Assembly (NCBI GenBank): GCA_963974125.1
Contig: CAXBCH010000013.1
Span: 1 to 64,000 of the forward strand
DNA length: 64,000 nt
Direction: 5' to 3'
From: Haliea sp963974125
Lineage (GTDB): Bacteria > Pseudomonadota > Gammaproteobacteria > Pseudomonadales > Halieaceae
In this document: piece after piece, positions 8,461 to 17,353 of the stretch
Position numbering within the stretch: the first letter of the stretch is position 1
Layout of the letters: the number at the start of each line of letters is the position of its first letter
Translations under genes and position numbers: made by a program
Notes under the pieces: model-generated
The model's input: only the letters and a program-made list of their open reading frames with translations
What the model was told of the DNA's origin: nothing
The model's database searches: none

Positions 8461-9660
8461 ATGACATCCCTTGAGAGTCCGGAACACCTGGCCGCGCAGA
8501 TACGTGAAGCGTCGGCAGCGGACGCCGCGGCAATGTTGCGGGATCTGCTCCCGGAGCGGCAACAGCAGGTGCTGGCGGCACTGCCTCCGGATCAGGCCCT
8601 GGCAATCGCCTCGCATCTCTCCGGCCCGACAGTCTCCGCTGGTGAGGGCCCGGTGGAGTTGGACTACATTGGCCAGATCGGCAGCGACGACAAGCACAGC
8701 ATTGAGGAATTGCTGGTGGCGCCGTTCGGGGTACTGGGGCCGGAGACCACGATCGCCGGAGCCCTGGATTATCTGGTCCATGCCAGCTCAACGTCCGGCA
8801 TTACCTATATTTACGTGACAGGCGACGAGGGCCGGCTGCTGGGCACGGTGGCCATGCGCGATCTGTTGCTGGGGCGTCCGGGCCAGCGCCTGGCCGAGGT
8901 GATGACGCCGAAGCCTTTTGCCTTCACCCGCGAGATCCTGCTTCCCGAGGCCATTCAGCAGGCCCTGCGGCGGCGCCACCGCATCTATCCCGTGGTTGAT
9001 GATGGCGGGCGCCTGCTGGGCCTGGTCTTCGGATGGCAGCTGTTCGAGCGCATGGCCTCCGAGCTCAGTGTGCAGTCAGGCAGCATGGTCGGCCTGGATC
9101 GGGAGGAGCGCGTGGGAACAGGCATATGGGCCGCGTTTCGCATGCGCCATCCCTGGTTGCAGGTGAATCTGCTGACCGCCTTTGCGGCAGCGTTTGTCGT
9201 CGGTATTTTTGAAGACACAATCGCGCAGATCGTTGCCCTGGCAGTATTCCTGCCGGTGCTGGCGGGCCAGAGCGGCAATACCGGCTGCCAGGCACTGGCC
9301 ATAACCCTGCGCGGCATGACCGTGGGTGAACTCGCGGATGTGCCGGTTGCGCGCCTGCTGCGCAAGGAAATAGCCCTGGGCGCCATGAACGGGTTTCTGG
9401 TGGGCTGCGTGGCGGCCGCTGCCATGTGGGTCTACGCCGGCATGAGTGGCACCAGCGACCCGTTGCTGCTGGGTCTGGTGATCCTGGTGGCGATGGTGGG
9501 CGCCTGCGTCGGCAGTGGCATTTTCGGGGTGATGGTGCCGCTCACGCTGCGCCGGTTTGGTGCCGATCCGGCGATGGCCAGCAGTATTTTCCTGACCACC
9601 TTTACCGATGTGCTGGGCATGGGCCTGATGCTGCTGCTGGCCACCGCGCTGTTGTTGTAG
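8461..9660 (+). CDS. MgtE-family divalent cation (magnesium) transporter
   Basis: MgtE proteins are magnesium channels gated by cytosolic magnesium. The 399-residue product has a shortened MgtE N domain (about 1-60) and a CBS pair (about 85-200). Five transmembrane helices follow (about 235-399), with the MgtE signature FLPVLAGQSGNTGCQALA. It is shorter than the usual 450 residues because the N domain is reduced. GGAG lies 6 to 7 bases before the ATG. The transported ion is inferred from the family, which also includes cobalt-permeable members. Confidence 0.88.
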   Translation: MTSLESPEHLAAQIREASAADAAAMLRDLLPERQQQVLAALPPDQALAIASHLSGPTVSAGEGPVELDYIGQIGSDDKHSIEELLVAPFGVLGPETTIAGALDYLVHASSTSGITYIYVTGDEGRLLGTVAMRDLLLGRPGQRLAEVMTPKPFAFTREILLPEAIQQALRRRHRIYPVVDDGGRLLGLVFGWQLFERMASELSVQSGSMVGLDREERVGTGIWAAFRMRHPWLQVNLLTAFAAAFVVGIFEDTIAQIVALAVFLPVLAGQSGNTGCQALAITLRGMTVGELADVPVARLLRKEIALGAMNGFLVGCVAAAAMWVYAGMSGTSDPLLLGLVILVAMVGACVGSGIFGVMVPLTLRRFGADPAMASSIFLTTFTDVLGMGLMLLLATALLL

Positions 9661-9679
9661 ATGTTTTTGTCGCGGCGTC

Positions 9680-10129
9680 TCAGGTGCCGGCCAGCGCGGG
9701 CTGGCGCGCCACAATCGCCGCCCGGAATTGCGCCGGAATGGGAGTCGGCCTGCGCGAGTCCTTGTCGGTGAATACCTGGGTGATGCTGCCCCTGGCGAGG
9801 ATCCTGGTGCCCTGGTCTGCATACAGCTCGAACGCCAGGTCCGCGCTCGTGCGTCCCAGGCGGGTGTAACCCAGGCGCACCTCCACGGTTTCAAAGGCCC
9901 GGCACTCGCCCAGATAGTCGCAGTTGATGTTCACCGTAAAGATGAAGCAGGGCGCCTCCCGGGGATTCATGGCACTGAACCCGAGTTCTTCCATGAAGAA
10001 GCCGGCGACTTCATCGGCGTAGACCAGGTAGTTGGCAAAATACAGATGGCCCTGCGCATCGGTGTCGCTGAAGCGCACCAGCATGGTGTTGCTGTAGGGC
10101 AGGGCGTCCGCAGTGCAGGGGTGCTTCAC
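9680..10129 (-). CDS. Acyl-CoA thioesterase, 4HBT/YbgC-like hotdog fold
   Basis: The 149-residue hotdog protein has the catalytic-type motif FSDTDAQGHLYFANYL near residues 20-35, matching 4-hydroxybenzoyl-CoA/YbgC-like thioesterases that hydrolyse acyl-CoA esters. The substrate cannot be told from sequence. It starts with GTG, and its GTGA overlaps the msrB stop by 4 bases, so the two genes are probably translated together. It converges with the MgtE gene, 19 bases away. Confidence 0.82.
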   Translation of the reverse strand: MKHPCTADALPYSNTMLVRFSDTDAQGHLYFANYLVYADEVAGFFMEELGFSAMNPREAPCFIFTVNINCDYLGECRAFETVEVRLGYTRLGRTSADLAFELYADQGTRILARGSITQVFTDKDSRRPTPIPAQFRAAIVARQPALAGT

Positions 10130-10590
10130 TGCGGCTCGCCCGCGGGCGTGTCCCGCTTGTTCAGGGCAGCCGCATTCATGCAGTAGCGCAGGCCCCCGGG
10201 GGGCGGTCCGTCGGGGAAAACATGTCCGAGGTGGGCGCCGCAGGTATTGCAGGTGGTTTCAATGCGGGTGCGGCCAAAGCTGTGGTCACTGTGGTAGGCA
10301 ATGGCATTGTCCTTGACCGGCTGAGTGAAGGACGGCCAGCCGGTGCCGGACTCGAACTTCTGGTCACCATCGAACAACAGTGTATCGCAGCAGACGCAGC
10401 AGTAGGCGCCCGGCTCGAAGCGGGAGCACATCTCGTTGCTGAAGGCCCGTTCCGTACCCGCCTTGCGGGTGACCTGGAACTGTTCCGGGGTCAGCAGTGC
10501 GGCCCATTCTTCGTCGCTGCGCTGCAGCGTTCGGTCAGGGGCGGGGTTGCCCTCCTCGGCAAAGCGGCGGACATCGTTCCAGGTGAGCAT
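10126..10590 (-). CDS. msrB: Peptide-methionine (R)-S-oxide reductase MsrB
   Basis: MsrB reduces methionine-R-sulfoxide in oxidised proteins, using thioredoxin. The 154-residue protein has the four structural zinc cysteines (CCVCCD and CNTCGAHLGHVF) and the catalytic RYCMNAAAL motif near the C-terminus. ATG 10590 gives the family N-terminus; the open frame before it runs into the divergent lipoprotein promoter region. It is first in a two-gene unit with the thioesterase and diverges from the gene at 10800. Confidence 0.93.
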   Translation of the reverse strand: MLTWNDVRRFAEEGNPAPDRTLQRSDEEWAALLTPEQFQVTRKAGTERAFSNEMCSRFEPGAYCCVCCDTLLFDGDQKFESGTGWPSFTQPVKDNAIAYHSDHSFGRTRIETTCNTCGAHLGHVFPDGPPPGGLRYCMNAAALNKRDTPAGEPQ

Positions 10591-10799
10591 CGGGTCATCC
10601 TCTTGCGGGCCGGGGCCAGTCCCGGCGAGTACAATGGCCGCACAGTAGGGGCAAGGCAGGTGAATATCAAGCCTGGATGGCTGCTGCGGCACAACTGTCG
10701 CAGGCGTGGTTTCCGGAATACGTGATTTTCCTGTTGTGGCTACAGTATACTCAGCAGCTTGACGCCGGCGGGATGACCGGCGCAAAGCCAGGGGAATGC

Positions 10800-11456
10800 A
10801 TGTCTTTGTTCAGCAGGATTGTAACGCTTGTCGCGGTCGCGGCTCTGGCAGGTTGCCAGACCTTGCCCCCCGGGGATGCCGAAGCGGTTGTATGCCCGGA
10901 AGTGGAAGTCCCGGATTGCCCGGTGTGTCAGATTGAAGAGTGTCCCGCGCCGCGAGTGCTGGAGAAGATCGTGTTGCGCCCGGCTCCGCCGCCGCCACCG
11001 CCGCCACCCCCGGCGACAGCGGGGGAACTGGATCTGCCCATCATCGGTGTTGTGGAATTTGTCACCGTTGAACCGCCGGGGGTGCGCCTGGAAGCCGTCA
11101 TTGACACTGCCGCCGAGGGCACCACGCTGGCGGTTCGCAATGTGCGGCTGCTGGAAAAGGACGGCCAGCGCTATGCCAACTACACACTCGCCGATCCGGT
11201 GACGGGTGACGAGCATGAAATTGAAGCCCTGGTGCGGCGCCGCGCGTCCACTCAGCATGCTGACGGCAGCACTAGCCGCAACCATGTAGTGCACATGTGG
11301 CTGAGCCTTGGCGAGAACCGGACCAGGGTCGAAGTCGGATTGTCTGAGCGCACTGACATGCCCTACCCGCTGGTGGTAGGGCGCAACCTGTTGACTGACG
11401 TGGCGATTGTCGACGTCAGCCGACGCCACACTCTGGATAACCAGCCGCCACCATGA
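10800..11456 (+). CDS. Retropepsin-like lipoprotein (family often named ATP-dependent zinc protease)
   Basis: The 218-residue precursor has a lipoprotein signal ending in LAGC (Cys19), so it is probably anchored to a membrane from the periplasm. A short segment with four cysteines (32, 40, 43, 48) and a proline run (62-71) form a stalk. Residues 78-212 match the Zn_protease/RimB family (PF05618), which has a retropepsin fold: IDTAAEGTTL (Asp102) stands where aspartic proteases have D-T-G, and VGRNLLTDVAIVDVSR closes the fold. The usual ATP-dependent protease name has little support. Its stop overlaps the next start (ATGA), and the three genes to 13971 recur together in gammaproteobacteria. 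Confidence 0.75.
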   Translation: MSLFSRIVTLVAVAALAGCQTLPPGDAEAVVCPEVEVPDCPVCQIEECPAPRVLEKIVLRPAPPPPPPPPPATAGELDLPIIGVVEFVTVEPPGVRLEAVIDTAAEGTTLAVRNVRLLEKDGQRYANYTLADPVTGDEHEIEALVRRRASTQHADGSTSRNHVVHMWLSLGENRTRVEVGLSERTDMPYPLVVGRNLLTDVAIVDVSRRHTLDNQPPP

Positions 11457-12976
11457 TTGCATCGCGAGCCAAGGTCGGCATTGTCGCCGGCGCCATGATC
11501 CTCTTCGGACTTGCCCTGACTGCCTACAAGGTGGTGCGGCTGGATCTTCCACTCTGGCCCGGTGAATCGCGGGAAGTGTGGACCATCGAAAGCAAGATCA
11601 GTTTCAAGCCCAGCGATGGTCCCGTGGATGTGGAGCTCAAGCTGCCCACGGGCCTGGGGGGATGGGTGACCCTGGAAGAACACTTTGCCTCCTCCGGGTT
11701 TGGCTTTTCAGTCGTGGAGGAGGGGGGCGGCAAAGTGGCGCGGTGGTCGCGGCAATCCCTCGAGCACCCGACCACGCTGTATTACAAGCAGCAGGCCTAT
11801 CGTGCCCGCCGGGACTCCCTGCCCGATTTTCCAGTGCGTGCAGCCGAGCCGCCACTGCTGGAGGCAGATCAGCAAGCCGCGATGGAGCGTCTGGTGATGG
11901 ACCTGCGTGATCGCTCCAGTGGTCCGGCGACATTTGCCGCTCTGCTGGTACAGGAACTGGCGCGGCCGCAGCCCAGCCAGGATGCGGAGTTCCTGCTCGG
12001 CACCTATCGCGAAACGCCCCTGCGGGTGATGCTTGATGTTCTCGCCTATGCGGGCATCCCGGCCCACTCCGTGCGCGGCATCCAGTTGCAGGATGGGCGC
12101 CGGCGCCAGACCCTCAGCGCGCTGCTGGAAATTCACGATGGCAACGCCTGGCAATTGCTGGATCCGGCGACTGCCGGCAGTGGCCTGCCGGACAATTTTT
12201 TCGTCTGGCAGCGCGGCGATGGTGCCGCCCTGCGGGTCATGGGGGGGCGCGATTCGCGGCTGGAATTCGCCCTGGTGCGCAACAGCCTGTCTGCCAAGAC
12301 GGTGGTCAGCATGGAACAGCGCAGCGACGACTTCGCTCTGCTGGACTTTTCCATCTATGCCCTGCCCGTGGAGCAGCAGGGTATTTTCAAGGGCATCCTG
12401 CTGTTGCCGGTAGCTGCCTTTGTGGTGGTGGTGATGCGCATCCTGGTAGGGATCAAGACCTCCGGCACTTTCATGCCTATTTTGATTGCCCTGGCATTCC
12501 TGCAGACGACCCTGTGGGTTGGCCTGGCCATCTTCCTGACCCTGGTCAGTGTGGGCCTCTGGATCCGCTCCTGGCTCAGTCACCTCAACCTGTTGCTGGT
12601 GGCCAGGGTGTCGGCCGTGGTTATCGTGGTAATCCTGCTGATGGCGGTGCTGGCGCTGATCAGCTACAAGCTGGGCCTCGACCAGGCCCTCACCGTGACC
12701 TTCTTTCCGACCATCATCCTGGCGTGGACGATTGAACGCATGTCCATTCTCTGGGAAGAGGAGGGAGGGCGCGAGGTGATGGTGCAGGGCGGTGGCAGCC
12801 TGCTGGTTGCAGTCATGGCTTACCTGGTCATGTCGATGCGGGTGGTCGAGCACCTGACCTTCAACTTCCCGGAGCTGCTGGTCAGCCTGCTCGGCGTCAT
12901 CCTGTTGATCGGCAAGTACACCGGATACCGCCTGTCGGAGCTGTACCGCTTCCGCGACATGGCCAACATGAAATGA
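11453..12976 (+). CDS. Inactive transglutaminase fused to 7-TM domain
   Basis: The 507-residue protein has one N-terminal transmembrane helix (about 8-26) and a periplasmic transglutaminase-like region (about 85-265) with LRVMLDVLAYAGIPAHSVRGI. Six to seven helices follow from about residue 315 to the end. This matches the paired families described as inactive transglutaminase fused to 7 TM helices. In this copy no clear Cys-His-Asp triad is visible; the domain has hardly any cysteine, consistent with inactivity. It overlaps both neighbours by 4 bases. It may present a peptide substrate to, or act as membrane partner of, the ATP-grasp ligase encoded next; this role is inference. Confidence 0.78.
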   Translation: MIASRAKVGIVAGAMILFGLALTAYKVVRLDLPLWPGESREVWTIESKISFKPSDGPVDVELKLPTGLGGWVTLEEHFASSGFGFSVVEEGGGKVARWSRQSLEHPTTLYYKQQAYRARRDSLPDFPVRAAEPPLLEADQQAAMERLVMDLRDRSSGPATFAALLVQELARPQPSQDAEFLLGTYRETPLRVMLDVLAYAGIPAHSVRGIQLQDGRRRQTLSALLEIHDGNAWQLLDPATAGSGLPDNFFVWQRGDGAALRVMGGRDSRLEFALVRNSLSAKTVVSMEQRSDDFALLDFSIYALPVEQQGIFKGILLLPVAAFVVVVMRILVGIKTSGTFMPILIALAFLQTTLWVGLAIFLTLVSVGLWIRSWLSHLNLLLVARVSAVVIVVILLMAVLALISYKLGLDQALTVTFFPTIILAWTIERMSILWEEEGGREVMVQGGGSLLVAVMAYLVMSMRVVEHLTFNFPELLVSLLGVILLIGKYTGYRLSELYRFRDMANMK

Positions 12977-13971
12977 TCAGGCTGGTATCCCCGTCCACAT
13001 TGCGCCGGCTCGGTATCCTGGGGATGAACCGGCGCAATATCTCCTACATAGGTGCCAACAATCCGCGCCGCAACTACCAGTTGGTGGACAACAAGCTGCT
13101 CACCAAGAAGGCGGCACTGGAGCGCGGCATCGTCGTGCCCGAGCTGTACGGTGTGATCGAGCATCAATTCCAGATTGATCATATCCTGGAGCGGCTCCAG
13201 GACCGTGACGCCTTCGTCATCAAGCCGGTACAGGGTAGTGGCGGCAAGGGCATCCTGGTCATTGTCGCCCGCGACGGGGACCGCTTTGTCAAATCCAGTG
13301 GCGGCATCGTGGATGATCGCGACCTGCGCCGGCACACCTCCAACATTCTTGCCGGCCTGCACAGTCTCGGTGGCCGCAACGATTATGCCATGATCGAGGC
13401 ACTCATTGATTTCAACCCGGCGCTGGCGGAATACAGCTACGAGGGTGTGCCGGATATCCGGGTCATCGTGCTCCGCGGGGTACCGGTCATGGCGATGATG
13501 CGCTGCGCTACCCACGCCTCGGACGGCAAGGCCAATCTGCACCAGGGCGCGGTCGGCGTGGGCATAGATATCGGTGATGGCCACAGTATCGCCGCTGTCC
13601 AGTTTGGCAGCCTCGTCACTCACCACCCCGATACCGGGGCCTGCTTCAAGTCTTTGCGTCTGCCCGACTGGGACGCCATCCTCGACCTCGCCGCCAGCTG
13701 TGCCGAGATGACTGGCCTCGGCTACCTGGGGGCCGATATCGTGCTCGACCGGCAGCGCGGCCCGATGCTGCTGGAACTGAATGCAAGACCGGGGCTGGCG
13801 ATCCAGGTGGCAAATCAGGAGGGCCTGATTCACCGCCTGCGAATTGCGGAGCAGATTGCCGCGACAGCCCCGGACCATGACGCACGCGTACGCATCGCCC
13901 GCGAGCGCTTCCATCGCCCGCAAACGGTTTTCCCCGAAGAGCCCGTGACCACGGCCTCTGGTGCAGCCTGA
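12973..13971 (+). CDS. RimK-like ATP-grasp ligase (alpha-L-glutamate ligase-like protein)
   Basis: ATP-grasp enzymes of this group form amide bonds between a carboxylate and an amine by way of an acyl phosphate. The 332-residue protein has the ATP-binding segment FVIKPVQGSGGKGILVI (about 81-97) and the metal-binding end motif MLLELNARPGLAIQ (about 262-275). The acidic and asparagine metal ligands are both present. It is predicted to be cytosolic. The ATGA start overlap couples it to the 7-TM gene. The amino-acid donor and acceptor are unknown; glutamate is only the family label. Confidence 0.8.
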   Translation: MIRLVSPSTLRRLGILGMNRRNISYIGANNPRRNYQLVDNKLLTKKAALERGIVVPELYGVIEHQFQIDHILERLQDRDAFVIKPVQGSGGKGILVIVARDGDRFVKSSGGIVDDRDLRRHTSNILAGLHSLGGRNDYAMIEALIDFNPALAEYSYEGVPDIRVIVLRGVPVMAMMRCATHASDGKANLHQGAVGVGIDIGDGHSIAAVQFGSLVTHHPDTGACFKSLRLPDWDAILDLAASCAEMTGLGYLGADIVLDRQRGPMLLELNARPGLAIQVANQEGLIHRLRIAEQIAATAPDHDARVRIARERFHRPQTVFPEEPVTTASGAA

Positions 13972-13995
13972 CGCGGGCAGCCTGACACGGGCGGC

Positions 13996-14023
13996 TTGCA
14001 ATCGGTCCAGATTAGCGTAGTAT
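13996..14023 (+). promoter_or_regulatory. Predicted promoter of rhlE
   Basis: TTGCAA (13996-14001) and TAGTAT (14018-14023) are separated by 16 bases and lie about 97 bases before the rhlE start. The leader between them and the ATG is pyrimidine-rich. Only this match and its location support the call. Confidence 0.4.
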
Positions 14024-14119
14024 TCCGACCTCGCACCCGCTGACGGTGCCGATCCTCGTCAGCATCACCCCTCCGATTTGCCTTTACCTTTACCATTTTC
14101 CCCACAGAGATTGCTGACT

Positions 14120-15418
14120 ATGACTTTTGACACCCTCGGGCTGTCCGCCAGCCTGATGCGCGCTATTGCCGATCAAGGCTATGAAACCCCATCACCGATT
14201 CAGGCCAAGGCCATCCCCCTGATTCTTGCAGGCCAGGATGTCATGGCCGCCGCCCAGACCGGCACCGGCAAAACCGCCGCGTTTACCCTGCCGCTGCTGC
14301 ACCGCCTCAGCGGTGGCACCCCGGTCAGGGCCAACCGCTGCCGCGCCCTGGTATTGACCCCCACCCGCGAGCTTGCTGCCCAGGTGCAGGAAAGTGTGCG
14401 CGATTACGGCAAGTATGATGGCTTCAGCTCGGCGGTGGTGTTCGGGGGCGTCAAGATCAATCCCCAGATCGCCCTGCTCAGGCGCGGCGTCGATGTGCTG
14501 GTAGCGACCCCTGGTCGCCTGCTGGACCTGCACGGCCAGGGCTTTGTCGATTTCAGCGACCTCGAGGTGCTGGTATTCGATGAAGCGGATCGCATGCTGG
14601 ATATGGGCTTCATCAACGACATCAAGCGCATCGTCAAGCTGCTGCCGGTGAAACGCCAGACCCTGATGTTCTCCGCGACCTTTTCTGCGGAGATTACCAA
14701 GCTCGCCCAGGGTTACATGCAAAACCCGGTCAAGGTCGAGGTTGCGCCGCCCAATGCGACCGCGGACATGGTGACCCAGTGGGTCTACCCGGTCGACAAG
14801 AAGCGCAAACCGGAACTGCTCAGTCACCTGGTGCAGAGCAATGCCTGGCACCAGGTACTGGTTTTCACCCGCACCAAGCACGGCGCCAACAAGCTGAGCC
14901 AGCAGCTGGAAAAAAACGGCATCAGCGCTGTCGCCATCCACGGCAACAAGAGCCAGAACGCGCGCACCAAAGCTCTGGGCGACTTCAAGCGGGGCAAGGT
15001 GCAGGCGCTGGTCGCCACTGATATCGCCGCCCGGGGTCTCGATATCGAGCAGTTGCCGCAGGTGGTCAACTTCGACCTGCCCAACGTGGCCGAGGACTAT
15101 GTGCACCGTATCGGTCGCACCGGCCGTGCCGGTGCCTCCGGTCACGCCTATTCCCTGGTCAGTGCTGATGAAGCTGATTTCCTGGCCGGGATCGAGAAGC
15201 TTATTCGCAAGACCCTGCCGCGAGAGGAAATCGAGGGCTTCGAGCCCGAGCACGCGGTACCCCAGGGGCGCCCCGGCGCCACGGCTCGCCCCCAGAGCCA
15301 GAGACCGGCGCGTCGCGCCGGCCCTCCCGGCGCTGATGCGGCGAATCGCGGCCAGCCGCGGCGCCGTCGCCGTAGTGGCGGCGGTGGTGCGGGCAACGGC
15401 AATCGCCCGGCGCGCTGA
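14120..15418 (+). CDS. rhlE: DEAD-box ATP-dependent RNA helicase, RhlE type
   Basis: The 432-residue helicase unwinds RNA duplexes and is usually linked to ribosome assembly, RNA turnover or cold adaptation. It shows the Q motif (about residues 5-30), AAQTGTGKTAAF, PTRELAAQV, TPGRLL, DEADRM and SATF in the first domain, and ARGLDI and HRIGRTGRAG in the second. A basic, disordered tail (about 385-432, rich in Arg, Pro and Gly) follows, as in RhlE. I chose ATG 14120; an in-frame ATG at 14078 would add residues unlike the family. Upstream are 148 non-coding bases with a candidate promoter. Confidence 0.9.
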   Translation: MTFDTLGLSASLMRAIADQGYETPSPIQAKAIPLILAGQDVMAAAQTGTGKTAAFTLPLLHRLSGGTPVRANRCRALVLTPTRELAAQVQESVRDYGKYDGFSSAVVFGGVKINPQIALLRRGVDVLVATPGRLLDLHGQGFVDFSDLEVLVFDEADRMLDMGFINDIKRIVKLLPVKRQTLMFSATFSAEITKLAQGYMQNPVKVEVAPPNATADMVTQWVYPVDKKRKPELLSHLVQSNAWHQVLVFTRTKHGANKLSQQLEKNGISAVAIHGNKSQNARTKALGDFKRGKVQALVATDIAARGLDIEQLPQVVNFDLPNVAEDYVHRIGRTGRAGASGHAYSLVSADEADFLAGIEKLIRKTLPREEIEGFEPEHAVPQGRPGATARPQSQRPARRAGPPGADAANRGQPRRRRRSGGGGAGNGNRPAR

Positions 15419-15446
15419 ACACAGGTTCCCTTAACCCCCGTCTGAC

Positions 15447-15467
15447 CCGGCGCAGTACTTGCGCCGG
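15447..15467 (+). terminator. Perfect 8-bp hairpin after rhlE, possible terminator
   Basis: CCGGCGCA (15447-15454) pairs perfectly with TGCGCCGG (15460-15467) around a 5-base loop, 28 bases after the rhlE stop. There is no T-run after it, so it may instead protect mRNA ends or need Rho. Confidence 0.4.
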
Positions 15468-15527
15468 TAACCGCTTCCTGTAATCCTGCTCCTGTTACCG
15501 CCCCGGCGGTCCTACTGGAGCATAATA

Positions 15528-17276
15528 ATGAATGAAAAGCCTGATTTGCGCCGCCGTGCCCTGGTAAAGGGTGTTGCGGCCGCTTCACTGCTGCCTGTCC
15601 TGGGCAGCAATCTGATGGGCTGTTCCGACAGCAGCGATCGCCGAATCCCCGGCCAGGCCCCAGAACCTGGCCCGGTGGGTGTGTCGGCAGAGTTCAGGCA
15701 CGGCGTGGCGTCGGGAGATCCAATGACCGACCGGGTCATATTGTGGACGCGGGTGACGCCGGATGAGCCGGGTTTTGTGGAAGTGGAATGGGAAGTCGCT
15801 GCCGAGGAGGACTTCAGCACCATCCTGGCCAGCGGTTCCGGGACCACGGACGAGGCCGTGGACTTCACGGTCAAGGTCGACGTCACCGGGCTTGCCGCCG
15901 GCACCGTCTATTTCTATCGTTTTCGGGTGCGTGACCGCGTCTCCGAAGTGGCCCGCACACGCACCGCACCTGCCGGGGCAACCGCCACCGCCGCTTTTGC
16001 GGTGGTGTCCTGCTCCAACTACCCGACCGGGTATTTCAACGTCTACCGCGAGGTAGCGCAACAGCCGGTGGACGCGGTCCTGCATCTGGGCGACTACATT
16101 TACGAATATGCCCCGGGTGGTTATGCCAGTGCCAACGCCGAAGCCCTCGGCCGCGTGGTCGAGCCAGCCACGGAAATTCTCACCCTCGCCGACTACCGAA
16201 CCCGCTACGCCCAGTACCGCAGCGACCCGGATCTGCAGGCGGCCCACGCCGCGCACCCGTTCATAGTGGTCTGGGATGACCACGAGATTGCCAATGATGC
16301 CTGGCGCGAAGGCGCGGAGAATCACGATCCGGAAAACGAGGGTGAGTTCTCCGCCCGCCGTGCCGCGGCCATCCAGGCCTGGTATGAATGGTTGCCGGTG
16401 CGGCCACCGACCAGCGCGGAGGAGATAATCTACCGGCGCCTGCCCTACGGCGATCTTCTGGACCTGATCATGCTGGACACACGGGTCATCGGTCGCGATC
16501 AACAGTTCGTCTACCCCGACTTTGTCAACGGCGGCATAATCGATGTCGATGCCACCCGGGCGGCGGCAGGCGACAGCGGTCGCACCCTGCTTGGCGCGCA
16601 GCAGCTGGCCTGGCTGGAGGAGCAGCTGACCGGTTCGACCGCGCGCTGGCAGATTCTTGGCCAGCAGGTGCTGATGGGGCGCTATGCGCTGCCGTCACCG
16701 ATTCTCGAGGCTCTGGAGCCGAGCATTGGCGGCGACGATACCCTGGCGGCCGGGACCGCAGCGGTGCTGGCAGCGGTTGCGGCCAAGAACAAGGCGCCGG
16801 GGGACCGTACCCTCGAAGAGCAGATGCTGCTTGATTCGGCGATTCCGTACAACCTTGATGCCTGGGATGGCTACGACTTCGAACGCAATCGGGTGCTTGA
16901 TTTTGCTGCCCAGCTTGGCAGTCGACTCGTGGTACTGGCAGGGGATACCCACAATGCCTGGGCATCGCAGCTGCGCAGCAGTACCGGAGAAGTCGTTGGG
17001 GTGGAGTTCGCGACTGCCAGCGTCACCTCGCCGGGCCTGGACGCGGTGCTCGGCGCCGATGCGGCGGCCCTGTTCGCACCACTGATGTCGATACTCGTGG
17101 ACGACCTGGTCTATGCCAATTTCCTCGATCGTGGCTACCTGACCGTGGCATTTGCAGAGGATGCGGTCACCGCGGAATGGCGTTATGTCTCGACCATCGA
17201 CAGTACCGATTACGTTGAGAATGAAGCCGCCTTCCAGCGGCGGGTAGTGCAGCGGGCGGACCTGCTTTTGTCCTGA
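15528..17276 (+). CDS. PhoD-family alkaline phosphatase/phosphodiesterase, Tat-exported
   Basis: PhoD enzymes hydrolyse phosphate mono- and diesters outside the cytoplasm using calcium and iron. The 582-residue precursor has a twin-arginine signal (LRRRALVKG, then a hydrophobic run) ending in LMGC with Cys32, so it may be a Tat-exported lipoprotein. An N-terminal Ig-like PhoD_N domain (HGVASGDPMTDRVILWTR) precedes the phosphatase core with HLGDYIYEY, VVWDDHEIANDA and VLAGDTHNAW, which carry metal-binding aspartates, asparagines and histidines. GGAG lies 9 bases before the ATG. No Pho box was recognised upstream. Substrate and phosphate regulation are family inferences. Confidence 0.87.
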   Translation: MNEKPDLRRRALVKGVAAASLLPVLGSNLMGCSDSSDRRIPGQAPEPGPVGVSAEFRHGVASGDPMTDRVILWTRVTPDEPGFVEVEWEVAAEEDFSTILASGSGTTDEAVDFTVKVDVTGLAAGTVYFYRFRVRDRVSEVARTRTAPAGATATAAFAVVSCSNYPTGYFNVYREVAQQPVDAVLHLGDYIYEYAPGGYASANAEALGRVVEPATEILTLADYRTRYAQYRSDPDLQAAHAAHPFIVVWDDHEIANDAWREGAENHDPENEGEFSARRAAAIQAWYEWLPVRPPTSAEEIIYRRLPYGDLLDLIMLDTRVIGRDQQFVYPDFVNGGIIDVDATRAAAGDSGRTLLGAQQLAWLEEQLTGSTARWQILGQQVLMGRYALPSPILEALEPSIGGDDTLAAGTAAVLAAVAAKNKAPGDRTLEEQMLLDSAIPYNLDAWDGYDFERNRVLDFAAQLGSRLVVLAGDTHNAWASQLRSSTGEVVGVEFATASVTSPGLDAVLGADAAALFAPLMSILVDDLVYANFLDRGYLTVAFAEDAVTAEWRYVSTIDSTDYVENEAAFQRRVVQRADLLLS

Positions 17277-17353
17277 TTGAACCGTGTGCCTGCAGGCCGG
17301 GGCAGGGTAAACTTGGGTGTCTTTTCCAACCCACAATAACAGAGGATGTTTCC

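Noticed and set aside
10800..11456. ATP-dependent zinc protease as a functional name
   Set aside because: No ATP-binding or zinc-protease motif is visible; the fold signature is retropepsin-like, so the common annotation is not used as a function.
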